Under the pieces are notes generated by a model that saw only the letters and a program-made list of their open reading frames with translations, searched no databases and was not told the DNA's origin. The translations under genes and the position numbers were made by a program. Shown here in pieces: positions 25,824-35,075 of a stretch of DNA of 64,000 bases. This DNA comes from Microbacterium luteum. Lineage in GTDB: Bacteria > Actinomycetota > Actinomycetes > Actinomycetales > Microbacteriaceae. Numbering within the stretch: the first letter of the stretch is position 1; each line of letters starts with the position of its first letter. The stretch covers positions 3,038,001 to 3,102,000 of the forward strand of contig NZ_CP063814.1 in assembly GCF_015277875.1 (NCBI RefSeq). The letters are read 5' to 3'.

Positions 25824-27380
25824 GTGACCGAGGCCGTGCGAACATCGAGGGGATCCGGCGCCGCCGCAGCAGCAGCCGGTATCGCCGCCGCCACGCTCGG
25901 CGCGGGCGCCGGCGAGCTCACCGCGGCACTGGCGGCTCCCGCATCCAGCCCCTTCGCGGTGGTCGGCGGCGCACTGATCGACGCCGCCCCCGCCTGGGCG
26001 AAAGACCTCGCGATCGACTGGTTCGGCACGGCCGACAAGATCGCGCTCACCGTGGGCATCGCCCTCGTGCTCGCGGTCGTGGCGGCGTGGGCGGGGTGGG
26101 CGGAGCTCCGGCGCCCGCCCGCCGGAGCGGTCATCGCGGTCGCCCTCGGTGCGGTCGCGGCGATCACCGCCCTTCTCAGCGATACCGGCGACCCGCTGCC
26201 TTTCCTCCCCGGCATCCTGGCCGGTGCCGTCGCCGGCGGCACGCTGCACGTGCTGGTCGGGATGCTGCGCCCGAAGCCGCCGCGCAGAGGCACCGACACC
26301 GCCTCCGAGCTGCCGAATCGCCGGGCCTTCTTCGCCTGGACGGCCGTCGCCGCGGTCGGCGGGGCCCTCGCCGTCGCGGCGGGCAACGCGGCCCGTGCCG
26401 GATCCCGTGCGATCACGACCGTGCGCGACGCCGTCGTGCTCCCCGCACCGGCCACCACCGCGCCGCCCGTACCGGCGGGCGCCGAGCTGGGCGTCGACGG
26501 CCTTGCGCCGGTGATCACCCCGAACGCGGAGTTCTACCGCATCGACACGGCCATCATCGTGCCGTCGATCGATCCCGCGGACTGGGAGCTGCGCATCCAC
26601 GGCCTGGTGGAGGAGGAGGTCGTGCTCACGTGGGACGAGCTGCTCGCCCTGCCGCTGGTGGAGACGACGGTGACACTGTCGTGCGTGTCGAACGCGGTCG
26701 GCGGATCGCTCATCGGCAATGCCCGGTGGCTGGGCTACCCCATCCGCGAGCTGCTCGCGCGCGCGAAGCCCACCGGCGACGCCGACATGGTGCTCTCGCG
26801 CTCGTCGGACGGTTTCACCGCCGGCACGCCCCTGGAGGCCCTCACCGACGACCGCGACGCGATCCTCGCGGTCGCGATGAACGACGAGCCGCTGCCGCCG
26901 GAACACGGGTTCCCGGTGCGCATGGTGGTGCCGGGCCTGTACGGCTACGTGTCGGCGACGAAGTGGGTCGTCGACCTCGAGGTCACCCGGTTCGACGAGG
27001 CGACCGCCTACTGGACGGATCGCGGCTGGTCCGAGCGCGGGCCGATCAAGCTGCAGTCCCGCATCGACGTTCCGCGGCGCGGCCGGCAGCTCTCCGCCGG
27101 CGAGACGGTCATCGCCGGAATGGCCTGGCAGCCCCACACCGGCGTCGACGGCGTCGAGGTGCAGATCGACGACGGCGACTGGCAGCCCGCGACGCTCGCC
27201 GCCGCGATCTCCGACGACACGTGGGTGCAGTGGAGTCTGCCGTGGAGCGCCGAGCCCGGCGAGCACACCCTGCGGTGCCGCGCCATCAGCGCCGACGGCC
27301 AGACCCAGACCTCGGAGTCGGCGCCACCGGCCCCGGACGGGGCCACGGGCTGGCACGAGGTCCCGGTGTCGGTGGCGTAG
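25824..27380 (+). CDS. Membrane-anchored molybdopterin-dependent oxidoreductase (sulfite oxidase family)
   Basis: A 518-residue protein. Residues 1 to about 190 hold several hydrophobic segments (for example KIALTVGIALVLAVVAAWAG and FLPGILAGAVAGGTLHVLVG) and a TAT-like FFAWTAVAAVGGALAVAAG segment after NRR. The C-terminal part is a sulfite-oxidase/YedY-like domain with the Mo-ligand Cys in TVTLSCVSNAVGG, then MVVPGLYGYVSATKWVVDLE and a dimerisation domain. The active site should lie outside the membrane. The substrate is unknown. GTG 25824 is the start; it diverges from the ATP-grasp gene across 160 bp in which I see no clear site. Confidence 0.88.
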   Translation: MTEAVRTSRGSGAAAAAAGIAAATLGAGAGELTAALAAPASSPFAVVGGALIDAAPAWAKDLAIDWFGTADKIALTVGIALVLAVVAAWAGWAELRRPPAGAVIAVALGAVAAITALLSDTGDPLPFLPGILAGAVAGGTLHVLVGMLRPKPPRRGTDTASELPNRRAFFAWTAVAAVGGALAVAAGNAARAGSRAITTVRDAVVLPAPATTAPPVPAGAELGVDGLAPVITPNAEFYRIDTAIIVPSIDPADWELRIHGLVEEEVVLTWDELLALPLVETTVTLSCVSNAVGGSLIGNARWLGYPIRELLARAKPTGDADMVLSRSSDGFTAGTPLEALTDDRDAILAVAMNDEPLPPEHGFPVRMVVPGLYGYVSATKWVVDLEVTRFDEATAYWTDRGWSERGPIKLQSRIDVPRRGRQLSAGETVIAGMAWQPHTGVDGVEVQIDDGDWQPATLAAAISDDTWVQWSLPWSAEPGEHTLRCRAISADGQTQTSESAPPAPDGATGWHEVPVSVA

Positions 27381-27431
27381 TCCCAGCGGGCGGCGCGGTG
27401 TCGGCGGGTGATGCGGTTGTCGTCGGTCGCG

Positions 27432-28661
27432 TCAGGCGGCGAGCACGACCTTCAGCTGCTCGATCGCCCAGTCCAGCTCGGTCGCGCGGATCGTCAGCGG
27501 CGGGGCGATGCGGATCGTCGCCCCGTGCGTGTCCTTGACCAGCACACCCCGCCCGAGCAGGCGCTCGGCCACCTCGCGGCCACTGCCGACGCTCGGGTCG
27601 ATGTCGACGCCGGCCCAGAGGCCCGCCACGCGCACGGCGGTGACACCGTTCCCGACCAGCCCCTGCAGCTTCGCCTCGAGGTGCTCGCCGAGCGCCTTGG
27701 CGCGCGTCTGGAACTCCCCCGAGGCGAGCATCTCGACCACGCGGGCGCCGACGGCGGCGGCGAGCGGGTTGCCCCCGAAGGTCGAGCCGTGCTCGCCGGG
27801 CTTGATGACCCCGAGCACGTCGCGGTCGGCGACGACCGCCGAGACGGGCAGGATGCCGCCGCCGAGCGCCTTGCCGAGCAGGTAGACGTCGGGCACGACG
27901 CCCTCGCGGTCGCACGCGAAGGTCTCGCCGACGCGACCGAGGCCGGACTGGATCTCATCCGCGATGAAGAGCACGTTCTTCTCGGTGCAGATCTCACGCA
28001 CGCGGGTGAGGAATCCTTCCGGCGGGATGACGACGCCGGCCTCGCCCTGGATGGGCTCGATGAGGACGGCCGCGGTGTTCTCGTCGATCGCCGCCGCGAT
28101 CGCCTCGGCGTCGCCGAAGGGCACCTGCACGAAGCCGGGACCGTACGGACCGAACGCGTCGTGCGCATCCGGGTCGTCGCTGAAGCCCACGATGGTCGTG
28201 GTGCGCCCGTGGAAGTTGCCGCCCGCGACGACGATGCGGGCGGCATCCGTCTTGACGCCCTTCACCCGGTACGCCCACGCGCGGGCGACCTTGATTCCCG
28301 TCTCGACGGCCTCGGCGCCGGTGTTCATGGGCAGCACGAGGTCTTTCCGGCACAGCTTCGCCAGGCCCGACGAGAACTCGACGAGCTGATCGTTGTGGTA
28401 GGCGCGGCTCGTGAGGGTCAGGCGCTGCAGCTGCTCCTGCGCGACGGCGACGAGCGCCGGGTGCAGGTGTCCGAAGTTCAGCGCGGAGTACGCCGAGAGC
28501 AGGTCGAGGTAACGCTTGCCTTCGACGTCGGTGACCCACACGCCCTCGCCGCGCGAGATCACGACCGGCAGCGGGTTGTAGTTGTGGGCGAGGTGCTCGT
28601 CCTCCGCGCCGATGACGCGGATGGTGGCGGTGTCGAGGCTGGGCGAGGTGGCGGGGGTCAT
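27432..28661 (-). CDS. rocD: Ornithine aminotransferase
   Basis: A 409-residue PLP enzyme transferring the delta-amino group of ornithine to 2-oxoglutarate, giving glutamate semialdehyde. Characteristic segments are PVVISRGEGVWVTDVEGKRY, PMNTGAEAVETGIKVARAW, GGNFHGRTTTIVGFSDD, ADEIQSGLGRVGETF and the PLP lysine in LLGKALGGG. ATG 28661 follows AAGGAAACG. Its stop-side neighbour is convergent; upstream it overlaps the amidinohydrolase gene by 4 bp. The product, glutamate semialdehyde/P5C, is a substrate of PutA encoded 2.6 kb away. Confidence 0.93.
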   Translation of the reverse strand: MTPATSPSLDTATIRVIGAEDEHLAHNYNPLPVVISRGEGVWVTDVEGKRYLDLLSAYSALNFGHLHPALVAVAQEQLQRLTLTSRAYHNDQLVEFSSGLAKLCRKDLVLPMNTGAEAVETGIKVARAWAYRVKGVKTDAARIVVAGGNFHGRTTTIVGFSDDPDAHDAFGPYGPGFVQVPFGDAEAIAAAIDENTAAVLIEPIQGEAGVVIPPEGFLTRVREICTEKNVLFIADEIQSGLGRVGETFACDREGVVPDVYLLGKALGGGILPVSAVVADRDVLGVIKPGEHGSTFGGNPLAAAVGARVVEMLASGEFQTRAKALGEHLEAKLQGLVGNGVTAVRVAGLWAGVDIDPSVGSGREVAERLLGRGVLVKDTHGATIRIAPPLTIRATELDWAIEQLKVVLAA

Positions 28662-29545
28662 ACCGGCGTTTCCTTGGATCGCAGTTCGAGGGTGCAGCAC
28701 TTGATGCCGCCGCCGCCGAGCAGCAGCTCGGACAGGTCGACGAGCACCGGGTGATAGCCGCGTTCGCGCAGCTGGGTCTCGAAGCCCTTCGCGCGCGGCG
28801 AGATGATGACGTTCCGGCCGTCGGAGGCAGAGTTGAGACCGAAGACAGCGCCGTCCTCGTCGGAAACGCGGATCGCATCCGGATACCGCTCGGCGAGGAT
28901 CGAGCGACTGGGCTCGTCGAAGGCGCCCGGCAGGTACGCGATGTTCGCGTGGTCGACGCCGCCGGGGCCCTGCACCGGGTCGAGCACGGCGATCGCGGTG
29001 TCGAGGTGGTAGAAGCGCGGGTCGACCAGGTTGAGCGAGACGACCTCGCGGCCGAAGACCTCGCCGACCTCGCCGTGGCTGTCGCCGGTCGAGCGGAAGC
29101 CGGTGCCGGCGAGGATGGTGTCGCCGACGAGCAGGAAATCGCCCTCGCCCTCGTTGACCTCGCGCGGCGCGACGACCTCGAACCCGTTCTGCCCGAACCA
29201 GTCCATGAAGGCCGGCCCCTCGGGCACGCGCTCATCGAAGCGGAACTTCGCCCCGTAGGCGACGCCGTCGATCACGAATCCGCCGTTGGCCGTGTAGACC
29301 ATGTCGGGCAGACCCTCGAGCGGATCGATCAGCTCGACCTCGTGACCCAGCTCGATGTAGGTGTCGTACAGCGCCTGCCACTGCCGCACGGCCTTGGCCG
29401 TGTCGGTGGGCTTCGCCGGCTCCATCCACGGGTTGATGGTGTAGCTGACGGTGAAGTGCTCCGGGCGGCACATCAGGTACCGGCGGTGCTGCGCGACGCG
29501 CTCGGTGGCGGCGGTGCTCGACGAATCGGTGTGGTGCGTGGACAT
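28658..29545 (-). CDS. Amidinotransferase/dimethylargininase-family hydrolase acting before RocD
   Basis: A 295-residue protein of the guanidino-modifying fold. Motifs include MCRPEHFTVSYTINPWM, DMVYTANGGFVIDG, GEGDFLLVGDTILAGTGFRS, the His in RFYHLDTAIAVLD and the catalytic Cys in GGGGIKCCTLEL. Mycobacterium tuberculosis has a similar gene (Rv2323c) beside rocD. The pairing with ornithine aminotransferase suggests it hydrolyses arginine, or a methylated arginine, towards citrulline or ornithine; the exact product is not predictable from sequence. ATG 29545; the end overlaps rocD (ATGA). Confidence 0.85.
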   Translation of the reverse strand: MSTHHTDSSSTAATERVAQHRRYLMCRPEHFTVSYTINPWMEPAKPTDTAKAVRQWQALYDTYIELGHEVELIDPLEGLPDMVYTANGGFVIDGVAYGAKFRFDERVPEGPAFMDWFGQNGFEVVAPREVNEGEGDFLLVGDTILAGTGFRSTGDSHGEVGEVFGREVVSLNLVDPRFYHLDTAIAVLDPVQGPGGVDHANIAYLPGAFDEPSRSILAERYPDAIRVSDEDGAVFGLNSASDGRNVIISPRAKGFETQLRERGYHPVLVDLSELLLGGGGIKCCTLELRSKETPV

Positions 29546-29866
29546 CTTCGCTCCTCAGTGAAGGGGGCGGCGGACGCTGTCCAGAGGCCCGGCGGTCCTG
29601 TCCCCGCCGTGGATCGCACGAGGAGAAGCGGCGGCCCGGGCACGCCGGAGTCCATTGTGGCACGATGCGCGCTCGGTCGGAGATTCACGCCGAGGTCGCG
29701 CCGGACGGGCGCATCCGGCACGCGTCGTCGTCGGAGATTCGCGCCGATGTCGGAGGATCTGCGCCGAATCCTCCGACATCCGGCCGATTCTCCGACATCG
29801 GCGGGGCGGGGGGCGGGGGGCGGAGCGGAGCGGGGGCCGGGTGGGCCGGGGCGGGTGAGGATGCGG
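29546..29866. repeat. Intergenic region with family A copy 4 and a partial copy
   Basis: This 321-bp gap has no gene. A complete family A element lies at 29730-29801 (arms GTCGGAGATTCGCG, GATGTCGGAGGAT, ATCCTCCGACATC, CGATTCTCCGAC) on the plus strand, preceded by a partial arm GGTCGGAGATTCACGCCGAG at 29675-29694. The element is just after the alditol oxidase gene. The promoter of the arginine pair is presumably in 29546-29670 but I cannot point to it. Confidence 0.85.
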
Positions 29867-31111
29867 TCAGAGGCCGAGGGCGGCGAGGTAGGCGTTGCCG
29901 AAGCGGCGGCCGGGGTCGAGGCGGTCCCGCAGCGCGGTGAAGTCCCGCCAGCGGGGGTAGCGGGCGGCGAGGGTCGCGGCATCCATCGCGAAGACCTTGC
30001 CCCAGTGCGGGCGCGCCGAGTCCGGCAGCGCCTCCTCGATGAGCGGCAGCACCGCACCGACGGCATTCGGGTCGAGGCGCCACGTGAAGTGCAGACCGAC
30101 GGTGTCGCGGCCGTACGCGGCACTCAGCCACAGGTCGTCGGCCGCCATCGTGCGCACCTCGCACACCTGCAGCGCCGGGGCGATCCGCGGCGCGAGGCGG
30201 CGAAGCGCATCGATCGCCGCAGGGGCGTCGGCGCGATCGACGAGGTACTCGCTCTGCAGCTCGTCGCCCGCCGACGGAGTGAACTCGAGGCGGAAGTGCG
30301 GCAACCGCGCGAACCACGGACCGGGTTCGCCGCCCTGCACGGTGCACGGGGCGGGGTCGATGCCCGGCAGCGGATGCCGCGGCCCGTCGGCCTCGCGCCC
30401 GCCGAGCGCGCGCAGCGCGTCGTGATCAGCGTGCCCCGGGCGGGCCTTCACCCACACCTGGCCGATCGCGTCGGCGTCCTGCCACGTCGTGAACATGCTC
30501 ACACTGTCGCCGGCGCCGGTCACGGCGGAGATCTCCGGCAGCACGTCGTCCCACCGGACGCCTTCGAACACCGTCTGCGCGATCTCGTACGCCGGCTCGA
30601 CCTCGAGGGTCAGGTGGGTGACCACGCCGAGTGCCCCGAGCCCCACGACGGCACCGGCGAAGTCGGCGTCGCCGCGGCGCAGCACGAGGGTTTCCCCCTC
30701 GGCGGTCACGAGTTCCACCGCCGTCACCTGGGTGCCCAGGGTGCCGATCCGGTCGCCGGACCCGTGCGTCCCGGTCTGCACCGCACCGGCGACGGAGATG
30801 TGCGGCAGCGAGGCGAGGTTGGCGAGTGCCACACCGGCGGCGTCGAGGGCCGGCACGACGTCGCCGTGGCGGAGACCGGCCGGCACGCGCGCGAGGCCGG
30901 CGGCCGCATCCACCTCGACCTCGCCCGGCAGGTGGGCGAGCGAGACGAGCACGCCCTCGGTGTCGGCGATGTCGGTGAAGGAGTGGCGGCTGCCGAGGGC
31001 TCGCACGCGGGGCTCCTCCACGACGATGGCAGCGAGCTCGTCGAGGCTTCGGGGTTCAGCGATGCGCCGCGCCCGGTAGGTGACATTGCCGGCCCAGTTG
31101 CGCTCGCTCAT
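29867..31111 (-). CDS. aldO: FAD-dependent alditol oxidase
   Basis: A 414-residue flavoprotein closely resembling Streptomyces coelicolor AldO as I remember it. It starts MSERNWAGNVTYRARRIAEP at ATG 31111. The p-cresol-methylhydroxylase-type FAD domain includes RALGSRHSFTDIADTEG, in which His43 is expected to bind FAD covalently, and SLPHISVAGAVQTGTHGSG. The C-terminal domain includes FTPSAGDELQSEYL, CEVRTMAADDLWLS and RPHWGKVFAMD, the substrate-side segments. It would oxidise the terminal CH2OH of xylitol or sorbitol with O2, releasing hydrogen peroxide. The frame extended to 31249 covers a repeat and is not used. Family A copies bracket the gene. Confidence 0.9.
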   Translation of the reverse strand: MSERNWAGNVTYRARRIAEPRSLDELAAIVVEEPRVRALGSRHSFTDIADTEGVLVSLAHLPGEVEVDAAAGLARVPAGLRHGDVVPALDAAGVALANLASLPHISVAGAVQTGTHGSGDRIGTLGTQVTAVELVTAEGETLVLRRGDADFAGAVVGLGALGVVTHLTLEVEPAYEIAQTVFEGVRWDDVLPEISAVTGAGDSVSMFTTWQDADAIGQVWVKARPGHADHDALRALGGREADGPRHPLPGIDPAPCTVQGGEPGPWFARLPHFRLEFTPSAGDELQSEYLVDRADAPAAIDALRRLAPRIAPALQVCEVRTMAADDLWLSAAYGRDTVGLHFTWRLDPNAVGAVLPLIEEALPDSARPHWGKVFAMDAATLAARYPRWRDFTALRDRLDPGRRFGNAYLAALGL

Positions 31112-31165
31112 CCCCTCATTCCAGCATGCCTGCGACACGCGGCGCCGCTGTTTCGAAACCGCACC

Positions 31166-31235
31166 GTCGGAGATTCGCGCCGATGTCGGAGAATCCGCGC
31201 CGAATCCTCCGACCTCGGGGCGATTCTCCGACATC
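31166..31235 (+). repeat. Family A nested palindromic element, copy 5
   Basis: Arms GTCGGAGATTCGCG, GATGTCGGAGAATCC, GAATCCTCCGACCTC and CGATTCTCCGAC. It lies between the end of putA and the start of aldO and has the same orientation as copy 4 at 29730, so the aldO gene is flanked by direct copies about 1.4 kb apart. Confidence 0.9.
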
Positions 31236-31294
31236 CGGGCGGCCGGCACGGGGTCCGCGAGGCCGCCTCAGACCGAGATCCTTCACCCCGCGGG

Positions 31295-34200
31295 TCAGAT
31301 CACCGCGTCGGACCACGGGTCGGGGTTGCCGAACCGGTGGGCGGTGATCGAGACGGCCTGCTCGTGCAGGAAGGGCAGCAGCTCGATGCGACCGGCCGTG
31401 GTGACCTCCGAGTCGTACACGGCGAGATCGGGATCGCCGCCCGTCCCCTCGGCGAGCGCGCGGTGCAGCGGCGGCAGGGAGTCGCGGGTTCCGACCAGCC
31501 GCGCCCGAGGGGGTCGGTTCGGCAGGGTCATCCGCCCGATCCACTCCGCATCGCTCTCGACGTAGACGGTCACGCCGTGGTCGTCGAGCGTGCGCCGCAC
31601 TTCGGCCGGCAGCCCCACCGGCGCACTGACGGTGATCGACGAACCGGAGCGGATGCCGGCGACGATCACGCGCAGCAGCGCCTGCCAGGTCGCGTCGCCC
31701 GCCGCCCGCACCGCGACGTCGACCGGGCGATAGCGGAACAGGTTCCGCTCGATGCCGAGCCCCGACACGTCGCGCACCTGGCCGAACTCCCGACTCCACA
31801 CCACCGCATCCGACAGCGCACCCCGACGCAGCCAGTCGAAGGCGTCGTACGACAGCGACGGCTGGGCGGATTCGATGACGGCGGTGATGCGGGAGTCGAG
31901 CCCCTTCAGGTGGAGCGTCTGCGAGCCGGCCCCACCGGGGGTCGGCCGCCACGAGCCGAGCCCGATGAGGTAGTTCGGTCCGCCCGCCTTCGCTCCCGGC
32001 CCGACCGACGAGCGCTTCCACCCGCCGAAGGGCTGACGCTGCACGATCGCACCCGTGATGCCGCGGTTGACGTAGAGATTGCCGGCCTGCACGCCGTCGA
32101 GCCACCGGGCGAGGTCGTCGGGGCTCTGCGTGTGCAGGCCCGCTGTCAGGCCGTACGCGACGGCGTTCTGGAGGTCGATGGCCTCCTCGAGCGACGCGGC
32201 GTGCATGATGCCGAGCACGGGCCCGAAGAACTCCTCGAGATGCATGCGCGATCCCGGCTGCACCCCGACGCGCACTCCCGGCGTCCACAGACGACCGTCG
32301 TATGCGGGTCCGGCGTCGAGCAGGGTCGGCTCCACGAGCCACTGCTCGCCGTCGTCGAGGGTCGAAAGCGCCCACTCCAGCTTGCCCTGCGGCTTCTCGA
32401 TGACCGGGCCCACCTCGGCGAGCGGATCCGTCGGCGGCGCGACGCGCAGCGATCGCACCGCGTCGACGAGCTGCCGGGAGAACCGCCTCGACCGCCCGAC
32501 CGGGCCGACGAGGATGGCCAGCGACGCCGCCGAGCACTTCTGACCGGCATGACCGAAGGCGCTCTTGACGAGGTCGGATGCGGCGAGGTCGAGGTCGGCG
32601 GAGGGCGTGACGATCACGGCGTTCTTGCCGCTCGTCTCGGCCAGCAGCGGCAGATCGGGGCGCCACGAGCGGAACAGCGCGGCGGTGTCCCACGAGCCGG
32701 TGAGGATGACGCGGTCGACGTCGGGATGAGCGATGAGTCGTCGGCCGAGGTCGGCCTCGTCGATGTCGACGAACGCGAGCACGTCACGGGGCACCCCGGC
32801 GGACCACAGCGCTTCGGCGACGACCGCCGCGCAGCGCCGCGACGGCGGCGCGGGCTTGAACACGACGCCCGACCCGGCGGCGAGCGCGGCCAGCACGCCG
32901 CCCGCGGGGATCGCGATCGGGAAGTTCCACGACGGGGCGACGACGGTGACGCTCGACGGCAGGAACAGCGCGCCGCCCACGCGGTCGAGCTCGCGCGCGG
33001 TCGCCGCGTAGTAGTTCGCGAAGTCGACCGCTTCGCTGACCTCGACATCGGCCTCGGCGAACACCTTCCCCGTCTCCGAGGCGGCGACCTCGATGAGCTC
33101 CCCCCTCCGCGCCTCCAGGGCGCGCGCGGCGGCCTGGAGCACGGTCGCCCGCTCGGAGGCCGGGCGCGCACCCCACGCGCGCGCCGCATCCCGCACGCCC
33201 TGCACGGCGCGATCGAGGTCGGCCTCGTCGTTCACACGGGATGCCGCGACGACGCTCTCCCCCGCGGTCGAGGTCGCGACGCGGGCGAGGATGTCGGCCG
33301 CCCACGCCCGGTTGGCTGCGAGCGCCGGGTCGGAGTCCGGCGTGTTGACGAACCCTGGCGCGCCGGCCGCGGGCGCCAGCGTGCGACGTTCGCGCTCGGA
33401 GAAGACGGCGGTGTCGACGAACGCCTCGCCGCCGAACCGCACGGCGTCGCCGAACGAGCCGAAGGGCGTCGCGTCGGTGTCGCCATCGTCACCGGAGGAG
33501 CGCGCGATGCCGAGGACGGCCTGCGTGAGCCCGCTCTCGGCGGGCGTGCCGGTCTGCGCCTGCTCCGGTTCGCGCAGCACGGCGCGGGCCCCGCCCGCGA
33601 CGGCGCGCGCGTCGTCGGCATCGGGCTGGGCAGCGCGATCCTGCGCGCGGTTCGGCCCGGCCGGTAGCGACGGGTCGGCGGCCCGAGCCACCGATGCGAG
33701 AAAGCGGTCGCGCTCGCGGTCGAACAGCTCGGAGTCCTCGGCGATCTCGAACGCCGCCGACAGGAAGTTCTCGCTCGACGCGTTCTCCTCCAGCCGCCGC
33801 ACCAGGTAGCTGATCGCGACGTCGAACTCATCCGGCCGCACCACGGGCACATAGAGCAGCACGTGTCCCACCTCTTGGGCGACCGCGGCCACCTGCCCCT
33901 GGGCCATGCCCAGCAGCATCTCCATCTCGAGGTCGTCCGAGACGCCGCGGTCGCCGGCGAGCAGCCACGCGTAGGCGATGTGGAACAGGTTGTGCCCGGC
34001 GACCCCGAGACGCACGGCGGCGGTGTTCTCCGGCCGCAGCGCGTGATCGAGGCACCGCACGTAGTTCGCGTCGGTGTCGACCTTCGCGTCGTAGGTGGCG
34101 AGCTCCCACCCGTGCAGCACCGCGTCGACGCGCTCCATCGCGAGATTCGCGCCCTTCACCAGCCGCACCTTGATGCGCGCGCCCCCGGCGGCCACGCGCT

Positions 34201-35023
34201 GCCGGGCCCACGCAGTGAGCTGCTGCAGCGCCGGCAGCGCATCCGGCAGGTAGGTCTGCAGCACGATGCCGGCCTCGAGACCGGCCAGGCGGGGGTCTTC
34301 GAGGATGCGCGTGAAGACGGCGATGGTCAGGTCGAGGTCGCGGTACTCCTCCATGTCGAGATTGATGAAGGTGTCGTCGGAGGCCGCCGACAGGTAGAGG
34401 GGCAGGAGGCGTTCGACGACCGCGTCGACGACCTCGTCGAAGGCCCACATCGAGATGTGGCTCGCGATGGCGGAGACCTTGACCGAGACGTAGTCGACGT
34501 CGGGTCGACGGATGAGGTCGTGGATGCCGTCGAGCCGCCGTTTCGCCTCGGCCTCGCCGAGAACGGCCTCGCCGAGCAGATTCAGGTTGAGCCGCGCCCC
34601 GGATTCGCGCAGCCGCTCGATGGCCGGACCGAACTTGTCGGGGCGCGCATCCACCACCAGGTGCCCCACCATCTCCCGCAGCACCCGGCGCGCGATCGGC
34701 ACGACCGGCGCGGGCAGCACCGGGGCGACGGCACCGCCGACCCGCACGGCGCCGCGCAGGTACCACGGCAGGAACTCGGGCACGAGCGGCGCGATGCGGT
34801 TGAGGCGCGAGGCGGCCGCACCCAGGCTCTCCGGGCGCATGACGCCGTCGACGAAGCCCATCGTGAACGGCAGCCCGTTGGCGTCCTTGAGCACCCCCGC
34901 GAGCCGCTGGGCGGCCGGGTCGGTCTCGACCTGCGCGGATTCGCGCGTCCAGCGCTTGGCGAGCGCGACGGCGCGGGCGGTGAGACTGTCCGAAGACACT
35001 CGCGACGGGGAGGGCTGGGACAT
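31295..35023 (-). CDS. putA: Bifunctional proline dehydrogenase / L-glutamate gamma-semialdehyde dehydrogenase
   Basis: A 1242-residue enzyme oxidising proline to P5C with FAD and then to glutamate with NAD. Residues about 50-450 form the proline dehydrogenase barrel (YVSVKVSAIASHISMWAFDE, INLDMEEYRDLDLTIAVF, ARIKVRLVKGANLAME). A low-complexity linker follows at about 460-545. The aldehyde dehydrogenase domain has VAPSWNFPIAIPAGGVLAAL, the catalytic Glu in LLAETSGKNAVIV and Cys near residue 828 in GHAGQKCSAASLAI. No DNA-binding domain is present. The C-terminal 200 residues form the extra ALDH-like domain seen in long PutAs. The long antisense frame across it is a shadow. Confidence 0.94.
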   Translation of the reverse strand: MSQPSPSRVSSDSLTARAVALAKRWTRESAQVETDPAAQRLAGVLKDANGLPFTMGFVDGVMRPESLGAAASRLNRIAPLVPEFLPWYLRGAVRVGGAVAPVLPAPVVPIARRVLREMVGHLVVDARPDKFGPAIERLRESGARLNLNLLGEAVLGEAEAKRRLDGIHDLIRRPDVDYVSVKVSAIASHISMWAFDEVVDAVVERLLPLYLSAASDDTFINLDMEEYRDLDLTIAVFTRILEDPRLAGLEAGIVLQTYLPDALPALQQLTAWARQRVAAGGARIKVRLVKGANLAMERVDAVLHGWELATYDAKVDTDANYVRCLDHALRPENTAAVRLGVAGHNLFHIAYAWLLAGDRGVSDDLEMEMLLGMAQGQVAAVAQEVGHVLLYVPVVRPDEFDVAISYLVRRLEENASSENFLSAAFEIAEDSELFDRERDRFLASVARAADPSLPAGPNRAQDRAAQPDADDARAVAGGARAVLREPEQAQTGTPAESGLTQAVLGIARSSGDDGDTDATPFGSFGDAVRFGGEAFVDTAVFSERERRTLAPAAGAPGFVNTPDSDPALAANRAWAADILARVATSTAGESVVAASRVNDEADLDRAVQGVRDAARAWGARPASERATVLQAAARALEARRGELIEVAASETGKVFAEADVEVSEAVDFANYYAATARELDRVGGALFLPSSVTVVAPSWNFPIAIPAGGVLAALAAGSGVVFKPAPPSRRCAAVVAEALWSAGVPRDVLAFVDIDEADLGRRLIAHPDVDRVILTGSWDTAALFRSWRPDLPLLAETSGKNAVIVTPSADLDLAASDLVKSAFGHAGQKCSAASLAILVGPVGRSRRFSRQLVDAVRSLRVAPPTDPLAEVGPVIEKPQGKLEWALSTLDDGEQWLVEPTLLDAGPAYDGRLWTPGVRVGVQPGSRMHLEEFFGPVLGIMHAASLEEAIDLQNAVAYGLTAGLHTQSPDDLARWLDGVQAGNLYVNRGITGAIVQRQPFGGWKRSSVGPGAKAGGPNYLIGLGSWRPTPGGAGSQTLHLKGLDSRITAVIESAQPSLSYDAFDWLRRGALSDAVVWSREFGQVRDVSGLGIERNLFRYRPVDVAVRAAGDATWQALLRVIVAGIRSGSSITVSAPVGLPAEVRRTLDDHGVTVYVESDAEWIGRMTLPNRPPRARLVGTRDSLPPLHRALAEGTGGDPDLAVYDSEVTTAGRIELLPFLHEQAVSITAHRFGNPDPWSDAVI

Positions 35024-35075
35024 ACGCGAAGCCTACGTCGGCGCACCCGCGGAGCCGAGGAGCGATCCGGGCGAT

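Noticed and set aside
28751..33667. A 1638-codon plus-strand open frame
   Set aside because: It runs antisense to the amidinohydrolase, aldO and putA genes and is Arg/Gly-rich without any recognisable domain; a high-GC shadow.
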